A stretch of DNA of 64,000 bases, from the NCBI GenBank assembly GCA_009602735.1, contig WELA01003597.1, forward strand, positions 807,081-871,080. Reading direction: 5' to 3'. Origin of the DNA: Mesotaenium endlicherianum (lineage: Eukaryota > Streptophyta > Zygnematophyceae > Zygnematales > Mesotaeniaceae). Of this stretch, positions 51,637 through 63,170 are shown one piece after another. Every line of letters starts with the position of its first letter. Within the stretch, counting starts at the first letter, position 1. A program made the translations under genes and the position numbers. The notes beneath the pieces were generated by a model. The model ran no database searches. It had not been told where the DNA came from and saw nothing but the letters and a program-made list of their open reading frames with translations.

Positions 51637-53045
51637 TTATACTCTTGACAAGTGTACAATCGTCGGTAGTGGAATGAAGTTGTGCATCAATGCACACAAA
51701 TGAGCATCCAACCATCGGCATCCTCGTCGGGTGGTAGGCTTCCTACACACTGGACACTTGCCCCTCCTGCAAGAAAATCAGTGCACGAGCAAAAACGGAA
51801 ACAGGCACCTGTTAGAACATTATGAGGCTCTCAGGTGTGTAGATAAACCTGCAGATGACAGTGGGATGTACGTAATATTTAGCCACACATTGGAGTGCCA
51901 TTCATAAATTACAGCACCAGTCGTTGAGGAAAGGTAACTATTAAGAGACCTCCACTTACCCTATTTCAAGTGATGTCTCAATACACCTTTTGCAAAACCT
52001 ATGGCCGTAATCTTGTACCTCCACGGGGGTGTTCATAATATCTGAAATGAATCGACTTACCAAATAAGCGATAAACAATTAATAAAGATCTTTATATCAG
52101 CAAGTAATCTTTATGGTAATTTCCGTTAACCGGTTAAACGGCAAAGGACAATACACTAGCAGTGAATAATACTCATAAGTCAAATGCGAGTAAAGTAGCA
52201 TCAACAATGCAAATCAGTAAACTCATACATAAGCAAGGTTAGAAGACAGTGCGTAACAATGGCTTCTCGGCTTGGATTCAGATCTCTCTCGGTAAGCTGT
52301 ACAAGAGAGTTGGCCTCGTTTCCGAATGCCGAACTCGAGAGCAATGTCTAGCATATGTACATGGAATGAGTTTACTGTTCAACGGTCAGTGCGATGGCAC
52401 CGCCTACCCGGGAGTTAACCACGTTGGTAGGACCTCGGTTAACCAAATCCACCGCCATCTCCCATCATCCCGAATAGCCATCCATCATAGGGATGTCATC
52501 TGGCCATTCATCTAGCATATCGTACTTAGGTTTAAGTCAAGGCAGTTTGCTGCTACCGAGTACGGAAGTCAGCTGGCTGTCAAAGAATGGGTCAGCAAGC
52601 TGACTTATATGGACTTCAGCCTGCTGCTTCCGGCTGAGTCATTAAACTGATAATTATGTAAAGTTCAGCAGACTGACTATGAACTAAAGTTGAGTAGGCT
52701 GAACTTAATTAACTATTATATTTATATGAATATTATATCCACTAATATACTTATTCATTACAATATCTGCCAAACAAAAAAGTGGATTAAGTCCAGGACC
52801 ACCTTCTGGATTGCGTACAATGCTGAAATCTGAATCGTTGACCTCGTGCTCATCACACTGAATATCTTGCACAACTATGAAAACACAAGCGCGTTCTCAC
52901 CTAAACATATGGAACAGAGACATGCTGCGAAAGTAGAGTCCTCTGACATGTGCTCATTCCTCATAGCAGAGATTTCTCTGTCTGGTGCTAGTGCTATATT
53001 GTGACACAATGTAGGCTTGTCTATAGTAGCTCGTTGACTGAAAGC
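51637..53045 (-). CDS. RING-finger protein (probable E3 ligase), 3' exons, with LTR in an intron
   Basis: Three exons on the minus strand join in phase. Exon 1 (52901 up to about 53042) ends ACLCSICL at a GTGAGA donor. Exon 2 (51960-52041) reads IMNTPVEVQDYGHRFCKRC then IETSLEI and ends at GTAAGT. Exon 3 (51637-51766), after TTGCAG, reads RGKCPVCRKPTTRRG and runs to TAA. Together they give C-x2-C ... Y-G-H-x2-C-x2-C ... C-P-x-C, a RING finger, which binds two Zn ions and recruits E2 enzymes. The third ligand, normally Cys in 'CGH', is Tyr here (codon TAC, one base from TGC). A 720-bp solo LTR lies at the exon 2 acceptor. Upstream exons were not resolved, so substrate and subfamily are unknown. 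Confidence 0.75.
52043..52762 (-). mobile_element. Solo LTR, family A, inside the RING gene
   Basis: TGAAATG...CATTACA on the plus strand, 720 bp, with perfect 5-bp target duplication ATATC at 52038-52042 and 52763-52767. It lies in the same orientation as the RING gene. Both ends are intact and no internal region remains. Confidence 0.95.
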
Positions 53046-54126
53046 GGTGGTGCGGTTTTAGAATGGGGAGTTAATGGTAAAAGGGCCCATCATGTTGCAT
53101 TCTTAGTGTACGAGATGAAGTGACATTAGAGCAAACTCATCCTTCAAAAATTGGCGTCAAATTTGTGAATTTTGGCTCAGAGGAGGGAAAGTGGCCTGCG
53201 AAGGTGCATCACTGTCACTACTGAGTTCGGCATCTTTGGGCGGTGATGACGGTATTGACAATGGCCTACCTTCCACCTCAATGGTACTCTGTGGATGAAT
53301 GTGGACATCAGAAAGCCGTTATTGGCGCAGTATGGCGTAGTGGAAAAAGATGGTGTGGATCCTTGAGCGACCACCTTCCCTGCGTGATAATGGATTGGGT
53401 CGCTACCCCAAAGTCCTTCCACCCTTTTGCCCTTAATTTACGTAATATTTCCGTCGTACTGTTGCATTGCTCCTGAAATGATCCTCATATTTTCGTCAAC
53501 CTCATGCACATTTCCTGAACGAGCAGACGATGGATCAAACCTCCGTCAAGGCCATGCTTCGTAACCAATTCATTACAGAAGGTTATCTCATCTTTCAAGG
53601 GCTATACTACTTAGCAATACAATTGTGTGGACATCTCTGAAGGTCATCTTGCTGTGACCCGCAAAATGCTGCATCATTTGGCGGTTATATACATGCCAAT
53701 CACGGGATTTTGTTGTCATTTGCTAACAGCCGGTGGGCCGTGTGCATGACCAGATATGTCGGTCACTTGAAGTATGTTCGACACAGAGTTCTTATTTCGC
53801 TCGCGCTTGGTTGGTTTTTGCACAGAGGTTGGACGTGGTTGAACAACTCTTGTGATCTTCGACACAATGAATGACGTCCAATCACGTCCAATCGTCAAAC
53901 CCGAGCTCCAGCTACTCGGGAACGGGGTACCTGGCCGACGTGGACCACCGTGGACTGTGGCAATCCTCCAACCTTGTCCTTTGATACCTCTATCGAGCTC
54001 TGTGCTACAATAAAATGCACATGCAGAGCCATGGCTGCATGTAAGTGGCTCAGGGGTATATTCCTACATGGAAAACTTTGTATCCACAACTGGAGACCTG
54101 CGTGCAATGCATAAGGCGACTGTTGT
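53046..54126. other. Intergenic or upstream RING-gene DNA
   Basis: May include further 5' exons of the RING gene on the minus strand; none was supported. A short stretch at 53240-53480 is open on both strands but shows no domain. Confidence 0.4.
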
Positions 54127-54532
54127 GTTTAGAACGATCCGAGCTATTTTAGGCGTATTTGGGACGTTTTCCCAATTACCTAAAGGACGTTATATTATTT
54201 ATCATATTATTTGATAAATGATTGCATCATATTCAATTATTCGCCACACGCGTGTGCCGGTTAATTCCTGGTCGATTGGGGAAACGACCGAGATACTATT
54301 GCAACGCGTCGTAACGTAACTCGACTACTTCGCAAAAGTACGACATAATTATTCATAAAGTTACTTTGATTAATTATGAGATGGTAACTTAATAAATCTT
54401 GGATTGATTAAGTTGATATGATTGTCATTATTTCGCATAATGCACAGTCAAAGATTTCGCATTTACGACCAGTCATTAATACGAAGAAACAGTCGTAAAA
54501 GTCAAACAACACATAATATGCAAAGCGACTTT

Positions 54533-54601
54533 GCATCCGAGCAAATTCGAACCCGCGACTCGTTGTTTGAAACGTTCACACCTAACCGATTGGCGAAGTA
54601 G
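54533..54601 (-). other. tRNA-like segment in the B1 5' LTR
   Basis: Same segment as 16741-16808: GCCAATCGGTTAGGTGTGAA then GGGTTCGAATT on the minus strand, antisense to the LTR. The B-box here carries changes against the GGTTCGAATCC consensus. Confidence 0.45.
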
Positions 54602-55128
54602 TTAATTATAATTCCCGGTTCATGACAAAAGCATCTGTACGCGCCTCCGCGAACAGTCGCCACTTTTTCAAAAGTCGCGCGAACGCGAAAACGCCCGTTT
54701 GGCGTGAAACGGTTTTTCAAAAATCGTTGAAAAGTCTCCAAACCGCCAAACGGTGCGTTTTGAGCATTCGGCTGAATGGGTCGTACCCCTTGGACCGTTT
54801 TCGTTGAGCATGAACCAGTGCCCTAGGTGGTGACTCGAAGCACTCCAGTGCCTCACAATTTGCAAGTATAAATACTCGCAAGAGTCATTGTGAGTGCAAC
54901 TCTCACAAGCACACATTCTACGTTAGTTTTCATTTCTGCTATTTCAAGTATTCGTCAATTCGCACAGGTATACAGATTTTCTTTCCACTTCAATTAAATA
55001 TTCCTTGAATATCGAGGAAAGATCCTCTTGAAAAGCAGATACGTTACATTGGTATCGGAGCCGATCTCGGCTTCTCCAAGGATTTTTTATTTTTTTTAGT
55101 GGTTGGAATATATTTAGGAAATATACTT

Positions 55129-55280
55129 TGGGGTCTTTTCGTACTAGGAGGGTCACCCATCCCAGTACTGCCATGGGCTACGGTCGCTTATCGTAGAAAT
55201 CTATTTGGGGCTAATTTGCGTACTGGACAATCACCCATCCCAGTTCTGCTCTGAACCTACTGTCGCTTCTCATAGACACT
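55129..55280 (-). repeat. Two tandem 5S-rRNA-like units in the B1 leader
   Basis: Two units of about 76 bp sit between the primer site and the long frame. Each contains the reverse complement of the conserved 3' half of 5S rRNA: AGTACTGGGATGGGTGACC in unit 1 and a diverged form, AACTGGGATGGGTGA, in unit 2. Plant 5S rRNA reads AGTACTAGGATGGGTGACC in this region. The similarity is partial, so these are derived sequences and not 5S genes. Confidence 0.6.
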
Positions 55281-58200
55281 TCCGACTGGAATTTTTTTAT
55301 CTCTTCTTCGGCGCTGCCTTGGCTTTCCTATGGATGCCAACAATCATGCCGATGCTATTGCTACCGCCGCTGCTGCGGCCGCTAATGCTAATGTTAATGA
55401 AGGTGGCGCTCCTGCTCAAGAAACTGGCGCTCCTTCTGAGCTATTTACAACACGACTTAGTGAGCAGGAAATTCTTGGTGTTTGTGCGCATGCACCAAAG
55501 GTTCTTGTTCACTCTGGCATACCCGATATAAATATACTTCGAAACGAATATATTTGTATCCAAGTGTTGAGCTTTGCTGAGTTCTTGGAACTCGAGTGTA
55601 TCCATGATTCCATGTTCTTGCACTTTCAGCCGTTTGATCCTAACCTTGACAAGTGTTACGCACACTTGGCTCGTTTAAGGAAAATGCACAAATGCCTTGC
55701 ACCAATTTATATTGCTGCATTCGCAACACGACACCCGTATGGTGAGTCAATAACTTATTTTCGGGCTGGATTGGCAACGCAAAATGGGACTTTGGTAAAG
55801 GACCTTCAAATTTCTCACATTCCTCTCAAGGCGAGGACATTGCTAGTGATGCATAATGCTTCTTTGGGGTTAAGTATGACGTTTGACGCGAAAGTTTCAG
55901 GCAAGTCATGCTTTACAATCATTGATTCAGGCGCATCAGTGAGCTTCATTAGTGCATGTTTTGCACAAGGGATGAAGTTGATTCCACCACTCAAGGACAA
56001 GGAACTTCGCCTTGGCGATGGCTCGTTAGCTTGTATTATTGGAAAGATAAAGTTGCAACTCAAAGTGCAATACATCGGTCACGAACAATTCTATGTCACT
56101 GAATTGCTCGCTGGTATTGATGCAATTTTGGGTACGACTTGGCTTACGCAGACAAGTGCATTGCTTAACATCCGTCAAAAGACATGCATTGTTCACAAAG
56201 GGACAAGGAAGATTACACTCCAGTCTCTTAAGCCCGATACGGTCATAGAAAGTCCTTCAAAGACTCTTCTAATGTTCATCAAGCAAGCTAGACGTTTGGC
56301 AAAACGAGGTCAAAATATTTTCTTTAGATTACTGCGACCTGATTCCCCAGTCACTTCCACTAAGCTCTTTACGGAAGAGCCCGTGTTAGACGTGATTGGT
56401 CACGAAGAGACACTCACAGCTGAACTTTCTGCTCTTTTGCAAAAGTACAAATCAGTGTTTCGAAGAAAATTACCAGCCGGGCTTCCGCCTGATAGGGGTA
56501 TTGGACATACGATTCCTCTCATTCCCAATTCTCAACCGACTTGGAGACCGATTTATCGCCTCAGTCCGTTGGAGATGAACGAAATGAAGGACCAAATTAG
56601 CGATTTGCTTGAGAAAGGATGGATTGAGCCAAGCTCTTCTCCATTTGGGGCCCCCATCCTATTTGTTCAAAAAAAAGATGGAACGCTCAGGATGTGCATT
56701 GATTATTGTGCTTTGAACAACATAACGGTCAAGAACCGCTATTCGTTACCTCGCATTGATGACTTGTTTGATTCGCTGAATGGGGCATGCGTGTTCTCCT
56801 TGCTTGATTTAGCCCAAGGCTATCATCAAATACGAATCACACTAGAGGATGTACCCAAGACAGCGTTTCGGACGCCTATTGGGCATTTCCAATACAAAGT
56901 CCTAAGTTTTGGACTTACCAATGCACCCGCGACATTCCACAGCACGATAAACGATTTGTTTCGACCGTACTTGGGGAAATTCGTCCAGGTTTACCTCGAC
57001 GATATCCTGTTCTATTTAAAGAACAAGGACGAGCATTACAAGCACCTTGAATTGGTGTTGCAAATCCATCGTGAGCAACAGCTGTATGCTAAGCTCAAGA
57101 AATGTTCCTTCCTGAAGGATGAACTGTTGTACCTCGAACATATAGTGGGTTCGAAAGGGGTGCGCCCTGACCCAGCCAAGATTGCGTGCGTCGCTGATTG
57201 GCCTGTCCCAAAAAATGTACATACTGTACGTTCATTCCTTGGGTTTGCTAACTACTTTCGTAAGTTTATGCAAGGGTATTCAGTGATGGCCGCGCCACTC
57301 ACTGCTCTGACAAGGAAAGATATGAGAATACGCAACATGCGTCCGAGCGCATTAAGTATGCAATCACTAATGCGCCACTTCTTTCATTAGCCGATCCCGA
57401 CTTGCCTGACGAGGTAGTCGCCGATGCGTTTGGTGTTGGAATAGGGGTTGTTTTGCTGCAGGCAGGCAAGCCTATCAGTTGTGAGAGTCGAAAGCTGACA
57501 CCTGCCGAACAAAATTTCTCCACGACAGAGCAGGAGCTCTGGGCAGTCATATACGCTTTAAAGACTTGGCGATGTTATTTGGAAGGCTGCAGTGGTTACG
57601 GATCACTGCCCAAATGTCTTCTTTCATATACAGCCCACGCTATCAAGACGCCAGACGAGATGGTCTGAGTTCTTGCAACGATTCCACTTTAACTGGGCGT
57701 ATCGCCCTGGTCGCAATAATGTTGCGGACCCTCTAAGTCGAATTCCCCTTCACCACTTGATGTTGGGGATTGGTGCTAGTTTGCAAGGACAAAACGGTCA
57801 GGTGTCAAGGGCGACCACCCTTGATTCTACTCTACCCCCCCAGACGACTGGCGTTGCACGGCCTGGTGACGCGGGCCAATCCGATTTGGATAGCATGCAT
57901 AACTCGCAAGTACTTGACCTGCATCAACTGTTTCGCGAGTGCTATCTCAAAGATCCGTTTTTCCTAGGTCTCCAAGGTACTGGCTTGAACAATGTAGCCG
58001 TAACGATGGACTGTATGGATAAAAGGAAAGAACACTCAAGCTAATCGTTTGAGGACGGTTTTTAGTGGCACAATGGGCGCATTGCTGTCTCAGAAGGCCA
58101 AGTAAGACATGTGCTACTACGAGAAGCGCATGACTCTCCTTACTTTGGTCACCATGGATATACCAAAACCACACACGCTTTGCGCCGAGGGTACATTTGG

Positions 58201-59154
58201 CCGTCCCTCAATAAAGTACTTTTGCAAACTAAAAACCTCCAACTGAAGCACCCAGGAAAGCGCAAGCTTCTGCCTCGCTGGGTAGGCCCTTTTTATCGTT
58301 ATCGCAAAGGTTGGACCTGTTGCATACCGACTGGATTTGCCTAAATCCATGGGGCGAACGTATCCTGTGTTCCATGTCAGTTTACTTAAGCTGTTTAGGT
58401 GCGATGGCCGCTATCAGCCGCAAGCACCGGAATTGCAACTCGTCGATGATGATAAGGCCTGGGATGTAGAGGAGGTCTTAGGACACTGCTACACTCGTCA
58501 TAAGCCTCCCAGAGTGGAGCTTTTGATTAAATCGCTAGATTACGATTCTAGTTGGAATTCGTATGAACCTCAGGATGAGATCCTCCTTAATTGTAAGGAC
58601 TTGGTTCAAAGATATTGGTTACGATAGGCTCAAGCTCAAGAGCTCTGCGCCGAGGCAGGTGTGCTACCAAGCGCTCTTCGTAAACCATGGAACAAACGCA
58701 AAAGAGACGCGGCCAAATAATCACTCTTTTCCGTCACTGTGATGATGCATAGTCCAATCGCTCACCAATGTTTTCCGCTAGTCAAGGCTAGTATTGACAC
58801 GTTCAGATTGAAAAGACGTACGCTTAACGAGGACGTTAAGTTCTTTTAAGGGGGGAGGAGTGTAACGATCCGAGCTATTTTAGGCGTATTTGGGACGTTT
58901 TCCCAATTATCTAAAGTTCGTTATACTATTTATCATATTATTTGATAAATGATTGTATCATATTCAATTATTCGCCACACGCATGTGCCGACTAATTCCT
59001 GGTCGATTGGCGAAACGACCGAGACACTATTGCAAAAAGCGTCGTAACGTAATTCGCCTACTTCGCAAAAGTACGACATAATTATTCATAAAGTTACTTT
59101 GATTAATTATGTGATGATAACTTAATAAATCTTGGATTCATTAAGTTGATATGA

Positions 59155-60692
59155 TGTCGTGCCTAACAGTGTCGGTCCCTCGGCACGTGCGTAGCCTATC
59201 AGCACATGTGCCTTGGACCAGGTTGATGTGTTGGTGGCCCTCCTCACGTGTGGGCAAACATGGTCGATCGTCCTTCGCACGTGTGTCGGTGACAAGCCTT
59301 ACCAAGGTTGACCCATCCCTGGCTCCTGAACTTGCACCATGCAACCATGACCAACACTCAGAGCAACGTTCTCCTTCACCCAGCTCTCACCATCTGCTTA
59401 TCCTAAGACTTAGCAAAAAAATTTAAAAATACTTGCCTTGCCTTAATTCCTCTTACAAGGACGGAAGTCTCTTACTTCCACATAGGCTTTATGCCTGAAG
59501 GTTCTTGGGTTCACAGGCGAGCAAATTGTAGTTTGCAAAAATCACACTCTAAGCAGCTTGACATACAACGTCAGATTCAGAGAAAATCGCCCTTCAGGCT
59601 TCCGCTTAACTTTCACAAAGTCACAGCTTACAAAACTCTGAAACTACACGTTTATGCTGGCCTGGGTCAAGCTCTTCACTTAACACCGCGCCTTAACAGC
59701 TCTTCACTGCCAGGCTAGGCTCACTCAGTCCTTCACTGAGAGTTTTATCTGCCAATACTACTCTCTCTCTTCGAGATGCGAATGCGACTTTTGAGAACCT
59801 GGAAAGTAACATACAACTCACCATTTTAAGGCTGCTTCACACACACTTGTGGCGTTCGGCCGAATCTGTGCTAATCTCCTAGTAGATTCTATTCTGCAGT
59901 TCTCCTACGTTCAACAGTGAGATTCCCTCTTGGGAACTCCTACAATCCTAACTTATCTATGATACATTGAGAAGAACATTCACCGCCGGCAGAAGTGTGG
60001 GGCCTCGGCTCTCCAATGGCCTTGGGAACTCCTTCTTCTTCTTCGCGCCCTTCTTCTCCTTGCTTCTTCTTGGCAAAAGTGCGTGAGAGTGAATGACATG
60101 TCTCAAGCAAGAGTTGTGCCTTTCGCAGGCACCACACAGCGTTATCTTTTGAGAATGCCGTGCTTAGTCACAAAGCTTAGCTGCATGTCGCTTCGGCCTA
60201 GCCATGCTCAACTCAAACTCGTAGTCACTTAGCATGCATGCACACCTCGTGACTGTCGCGCGTGGCTGCTTAGCTTCTCAGCTAGCAGTCACGCCTAATT
60301 GGCTCGTGGCTAAGAACTCCTGAGCGGCGTGTACAAGCAAATGCCACTTGCTCAAGATTTCCAACCGGGCGGCCGTAACCTATCTTGGCATTGCAGCCAT
60401 GACCTCGCTTAATCTGCTAGTCACACAGTACCTGACTTGGTACCTGCTGGGCGGCTCATCACTGATCCCCAACTTCTAGCCTCGCGGTTGTCCATGCTGT
60501 CAAAACCTCCCCCATTCCTAGGTGTGGGGCACATTGACATTGACCCCTTGCCAGTGGCCTTGACGCCGACATGACCGCTGACTGCGACGTAATCAGTCAA
60601 GTGGTCGGTGAGTCAACGTTGAATTTCCGTACCTGGGTGGCCGTAGCTTGCGCTGCGCGTGCGGCACCGTCAAACGGATAGGAGTCGCGACA
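59155..60692. mobile_element. TG...CA insertion (solo LTR-like, family C) in the B1 3' LTR
   Basis: 1,538 bp with inverted ends TGTCG and CGACA, flanked by the 4-bp direct repeat ATGA (59151-59154 and 60693-60696). It interrupts the family-B LTR precisely; the LTR sequence resumes on the far side. There is no coding capacity. Ends and target duplication fit a solo LTR of a third family, though a non-autonomous element is possible. It is younger than B1. Confidence 0.8.
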
Positions 60693-60809
60693 ATGATTGT
60701 CATTATTTTGGATTATGCATTGTCATAGATTTCGCATTTACGACCAGTTGTTAATACAAAGAAACAGTCGTAAAAGTCAAACGACACATAATATGCAAAG
60801 CGACTTTGC

Positions 60810-60875
60810 ATCCGAGCGGATTCGAACCCGCGACTCGTCGTTTGAAACGTTCACACCTAACCAATTGGCAAAGTA
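60810..60875 (-). other. tRNA-like segment in the B1 3' LTR
   Basis: Minus strand: TTTGCCAATTGGTTAGGTG and a perfect B-box GGTTCGAATCC, as in the solo LTR at 16741-16808. Confidence 0.5.
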
Positions 60876-61292
60876 GTTAATTATAATTTCCGGTTCATGA
60901 CGAAAGCATCTGTATGCGACTCCGCAAACAATCGCGACTTTTCAAAAGTCGCGCGAACGCGAAAACGCTGATTTGGCGTGAAACGGTTTTTCGGATACCG
61001 TCGAAAAGTCTCCAAACCGCCAAACGGTGCGTTTCGAGCATTCGGCCGAATGGGTCGTACCCCTTCGACCGTTTTTGTTGAACATGAACCAGTGCCCTAG
61101 GTGGTGACTCGAAGCACTCCAATGCCTCACGATTTGCAAGTATAAATACTCGCAAGAGTCATTGTAAGTGCAACTCTCACAAGCACACATTCTACGTTAT
61201 TTTTCATTTTCGCTATTTCAAGTATTCGTCAATTTGCACAAGTATACAGATTTTCTTTCCACTTCAATCAAATATTCCTTGAATACCGAGGT

Positions 61293-62021
61293 ACAAGTAG
61301 TGCTGACGAGGGACCGGTGAGTCCAACTAAGAAACAACGGCATGACAATGTATGTGATGAATTGCAAGTGTTTATAGAAGAAATCGAATGGGAAATAAAA
61401 AGGATTCAAGCCTTGCAAAGTAGTCTTTCACATGATATCACTCGTCTTGAGGTCATCCAGAGTGATGCAACGGCGGAATTAGATATAAACATCACCATCA
61501 ATCAGCATTTATCTTATGTCAGAAGAAAGGCTGCAGCTCTTTATGATCAAGCCTTTCGTCTGAGAAACAGGCCTCGTTAGCTAGCTCTAGGGGAGGACAA
61601 AGTCGTGTCTGTCATGGCCTCAACATCAGACAAGGGCAAAGCTCCATTATTAGAACCTGAGGGATCACAGAGAGATGTATTGCTAGCTGTGGATGTAGTG
61701 GCAGCTCTCCAGCCAGTTGATGGCGATCCCATTAAGGCGATGGGGCCAAGTAGGCAGAGAGAGTTTGATAGGGTTACAAATGATATTGCCCAATGGATGA
61801 AGGAGTTAGTAAATGTCAGAAAATGCCACATACAAGACTTGAGATTAGATGCAACTCAGTCCCACAGAAAGTGTATGGGTGATAGATGGGCAACCAAACG
61901 TGTGCATGAAGAACTGGTGAGGCTGAGGATCAGGATGGCGCTGCGGAAAGACCTGTTTGAGTTTCACTTTGTGCTTTGGGTGCTACATAGGAGAATTGGA
62001 AATAGGCAATTCTTCGTGTGA
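61293..62021 (+). pseudogene. Unidentified coiled-coil nuclear-type protein, interrupted
   Basis: Immediately after the truncated LTR of B1 a frame opens: SADEGPVSPTKKQRHD (basic, NLS-like), then IEEIEWEIKRIQALQSSL, a coiled coil. It meets one in-frame TAG at 61578-61580 and continues in the same frame (LALGEDKVVSVMASTSDKG) to 62021, with WMKELVNVRKCHIQDLRLD. A further frame at 61957-62229 (FITVAPPSNTLNDVVDVQLW, ending GEGPSTRS) looks like the next part after an intron or frame change. The gene appears cut at its 5' side by B1. Family unknown; a host gene damaged by the insertion or part of an unrecognised transposon are both possible. Confidence 0.45.
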
Positions 62022-62229
62022 AGGATTTGAGCTGCAAAATATATGTGTTGTTTGTGTCCAACATGCAATGGAAGGTGCTTTTATCACTGTTGCGCCTCCA
62101 TCTAACACACTAAATGATGTTGTGGATGTGCAATTATGGAGGGCAAAGTCGGAGGATGAAGATGCTGCAACCTGGAAGCAGAGAGTGATGGAAGCTGTGC
62201 GGGGTGAAGGCCCTTCTACAAGGTCCTAA

Positions 62230-63170
62230 TAGTTGTACATATGTGGCTCTTTTTTGAGCTCCTTGTACATCAGTTCATTTTGTTTTACGGGTAGGTTACA
62301 TTAGTTGCAGCACTTGCGTCTCAGTCAAATATTTGTACATACGCTTTTTAGATGCTTGTGTTAGGGGTGTAGGCGCTTCATTGCTACAAATTAGCATGAT
62401 TTTATCCTCCTTTCTCTTGGGAATTTTAGGCCCTTGAGGGTCCTATGCAATCGACAAGTAACATTTGAAAATCAATTTACTTTCATTCCTCCTCCAGTGC
62501 ACATGCGTGGTTGTGTGAAGTTGAGTGACCTATAATGTAGAGCAATATAATATCATAAAGTATGCATTTGTACTTCTGTTAGAATCCTTAACTGCAGCAA
62601 TCGAAGTCATTGTGCCTCCCAAATTTGCACTGTGCAGCATGGAATTATTGTTAATTACTAACAACAGCACCTGTGGACAAAAGTCTCATTTTTATTTGAA
62701 GAAATAGGTACAAGTTGAGGTCCTGTATCATAAGCTCTAGTACCCCACCTCTTCTTACATCAAGTATTTCCCTCATATTGTGATATTAGCTCCACACATG
62801 CTGCTTGATCATCTCTTTTAGCACCTCTTATTATACACAGGCCTTTGGCACTCCTCTTGCTCCCGGCTTGTTCAGTCCACAGCAAACAGCTCCACCACAC
62901 GCAGCTCCCGGGGATTTGGTCTGTAATTGGAGTCTGCTTAGTGCAAATAAAAAACGATTACAATAAATTTTCCATAGTCCCCAATATTGGCATGCTATCA
63001 TCTCTCACAAGCGCTCTAGTTTCTTCAACTAACAATCATGTAGACCTTCCCTCATGCAGATGTTCACAACAGGTGCACGATTAATGCTGGACTCTTGACA
63101 TATGGCAGCATCAGCGAATAAGCGTGCAACAGGCATTCACGCTCGATCTTTTGCGTACCTGAGCTAGACG
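62230..63170. other. AT-rich DNA without recognised gene
   Basis: Probably 3' flank of the coiled-coil gene (+) and of the following minus-strand gene. Only short frames, no domain. Confidence 0.45.

Larger units (their letters stand above)
54127..61290 (+). mobile_element. Ty3/gypsy element B1, broken, with nested insertion
   Basis: 5' LTR about 54127-55048 (ends ACGTTACA), primer site TGGTATCGGAGC from 55050, internal region to 58860, polypurine AAGGGGGGAGGAG, and 3' LTR from 58861 (TGTAACGATCC) split by another insertion and truncated near 61290. A long frame at 55330-57390 carries protease (IIDSGASVSFISA), reverse transcriptase ([34 protein letters not shown]) and the start of RNase H. 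Pieces of RNase H and a chromodomain-like end (58337-58627) follow. The internal region is short for a complete element. Several breaks; an old fossil of a lineage distinct from family A. Confidence 0.88.

Noticed and set aside
55129-55280. Functional 5S rRNA genes
   Set aside because: Only the 3' half is similar, with changes, and the 5' half and terminator are absent.
48666-62021. Reassigned stop codons (UAA/UAG as Gln, as in some ulvophyte algae)
   Set aside because: NAA38 ends at TAA at the expected length, and the interrupted frames are in accessory or repeat-derived DNA where decay is the simpler cause.
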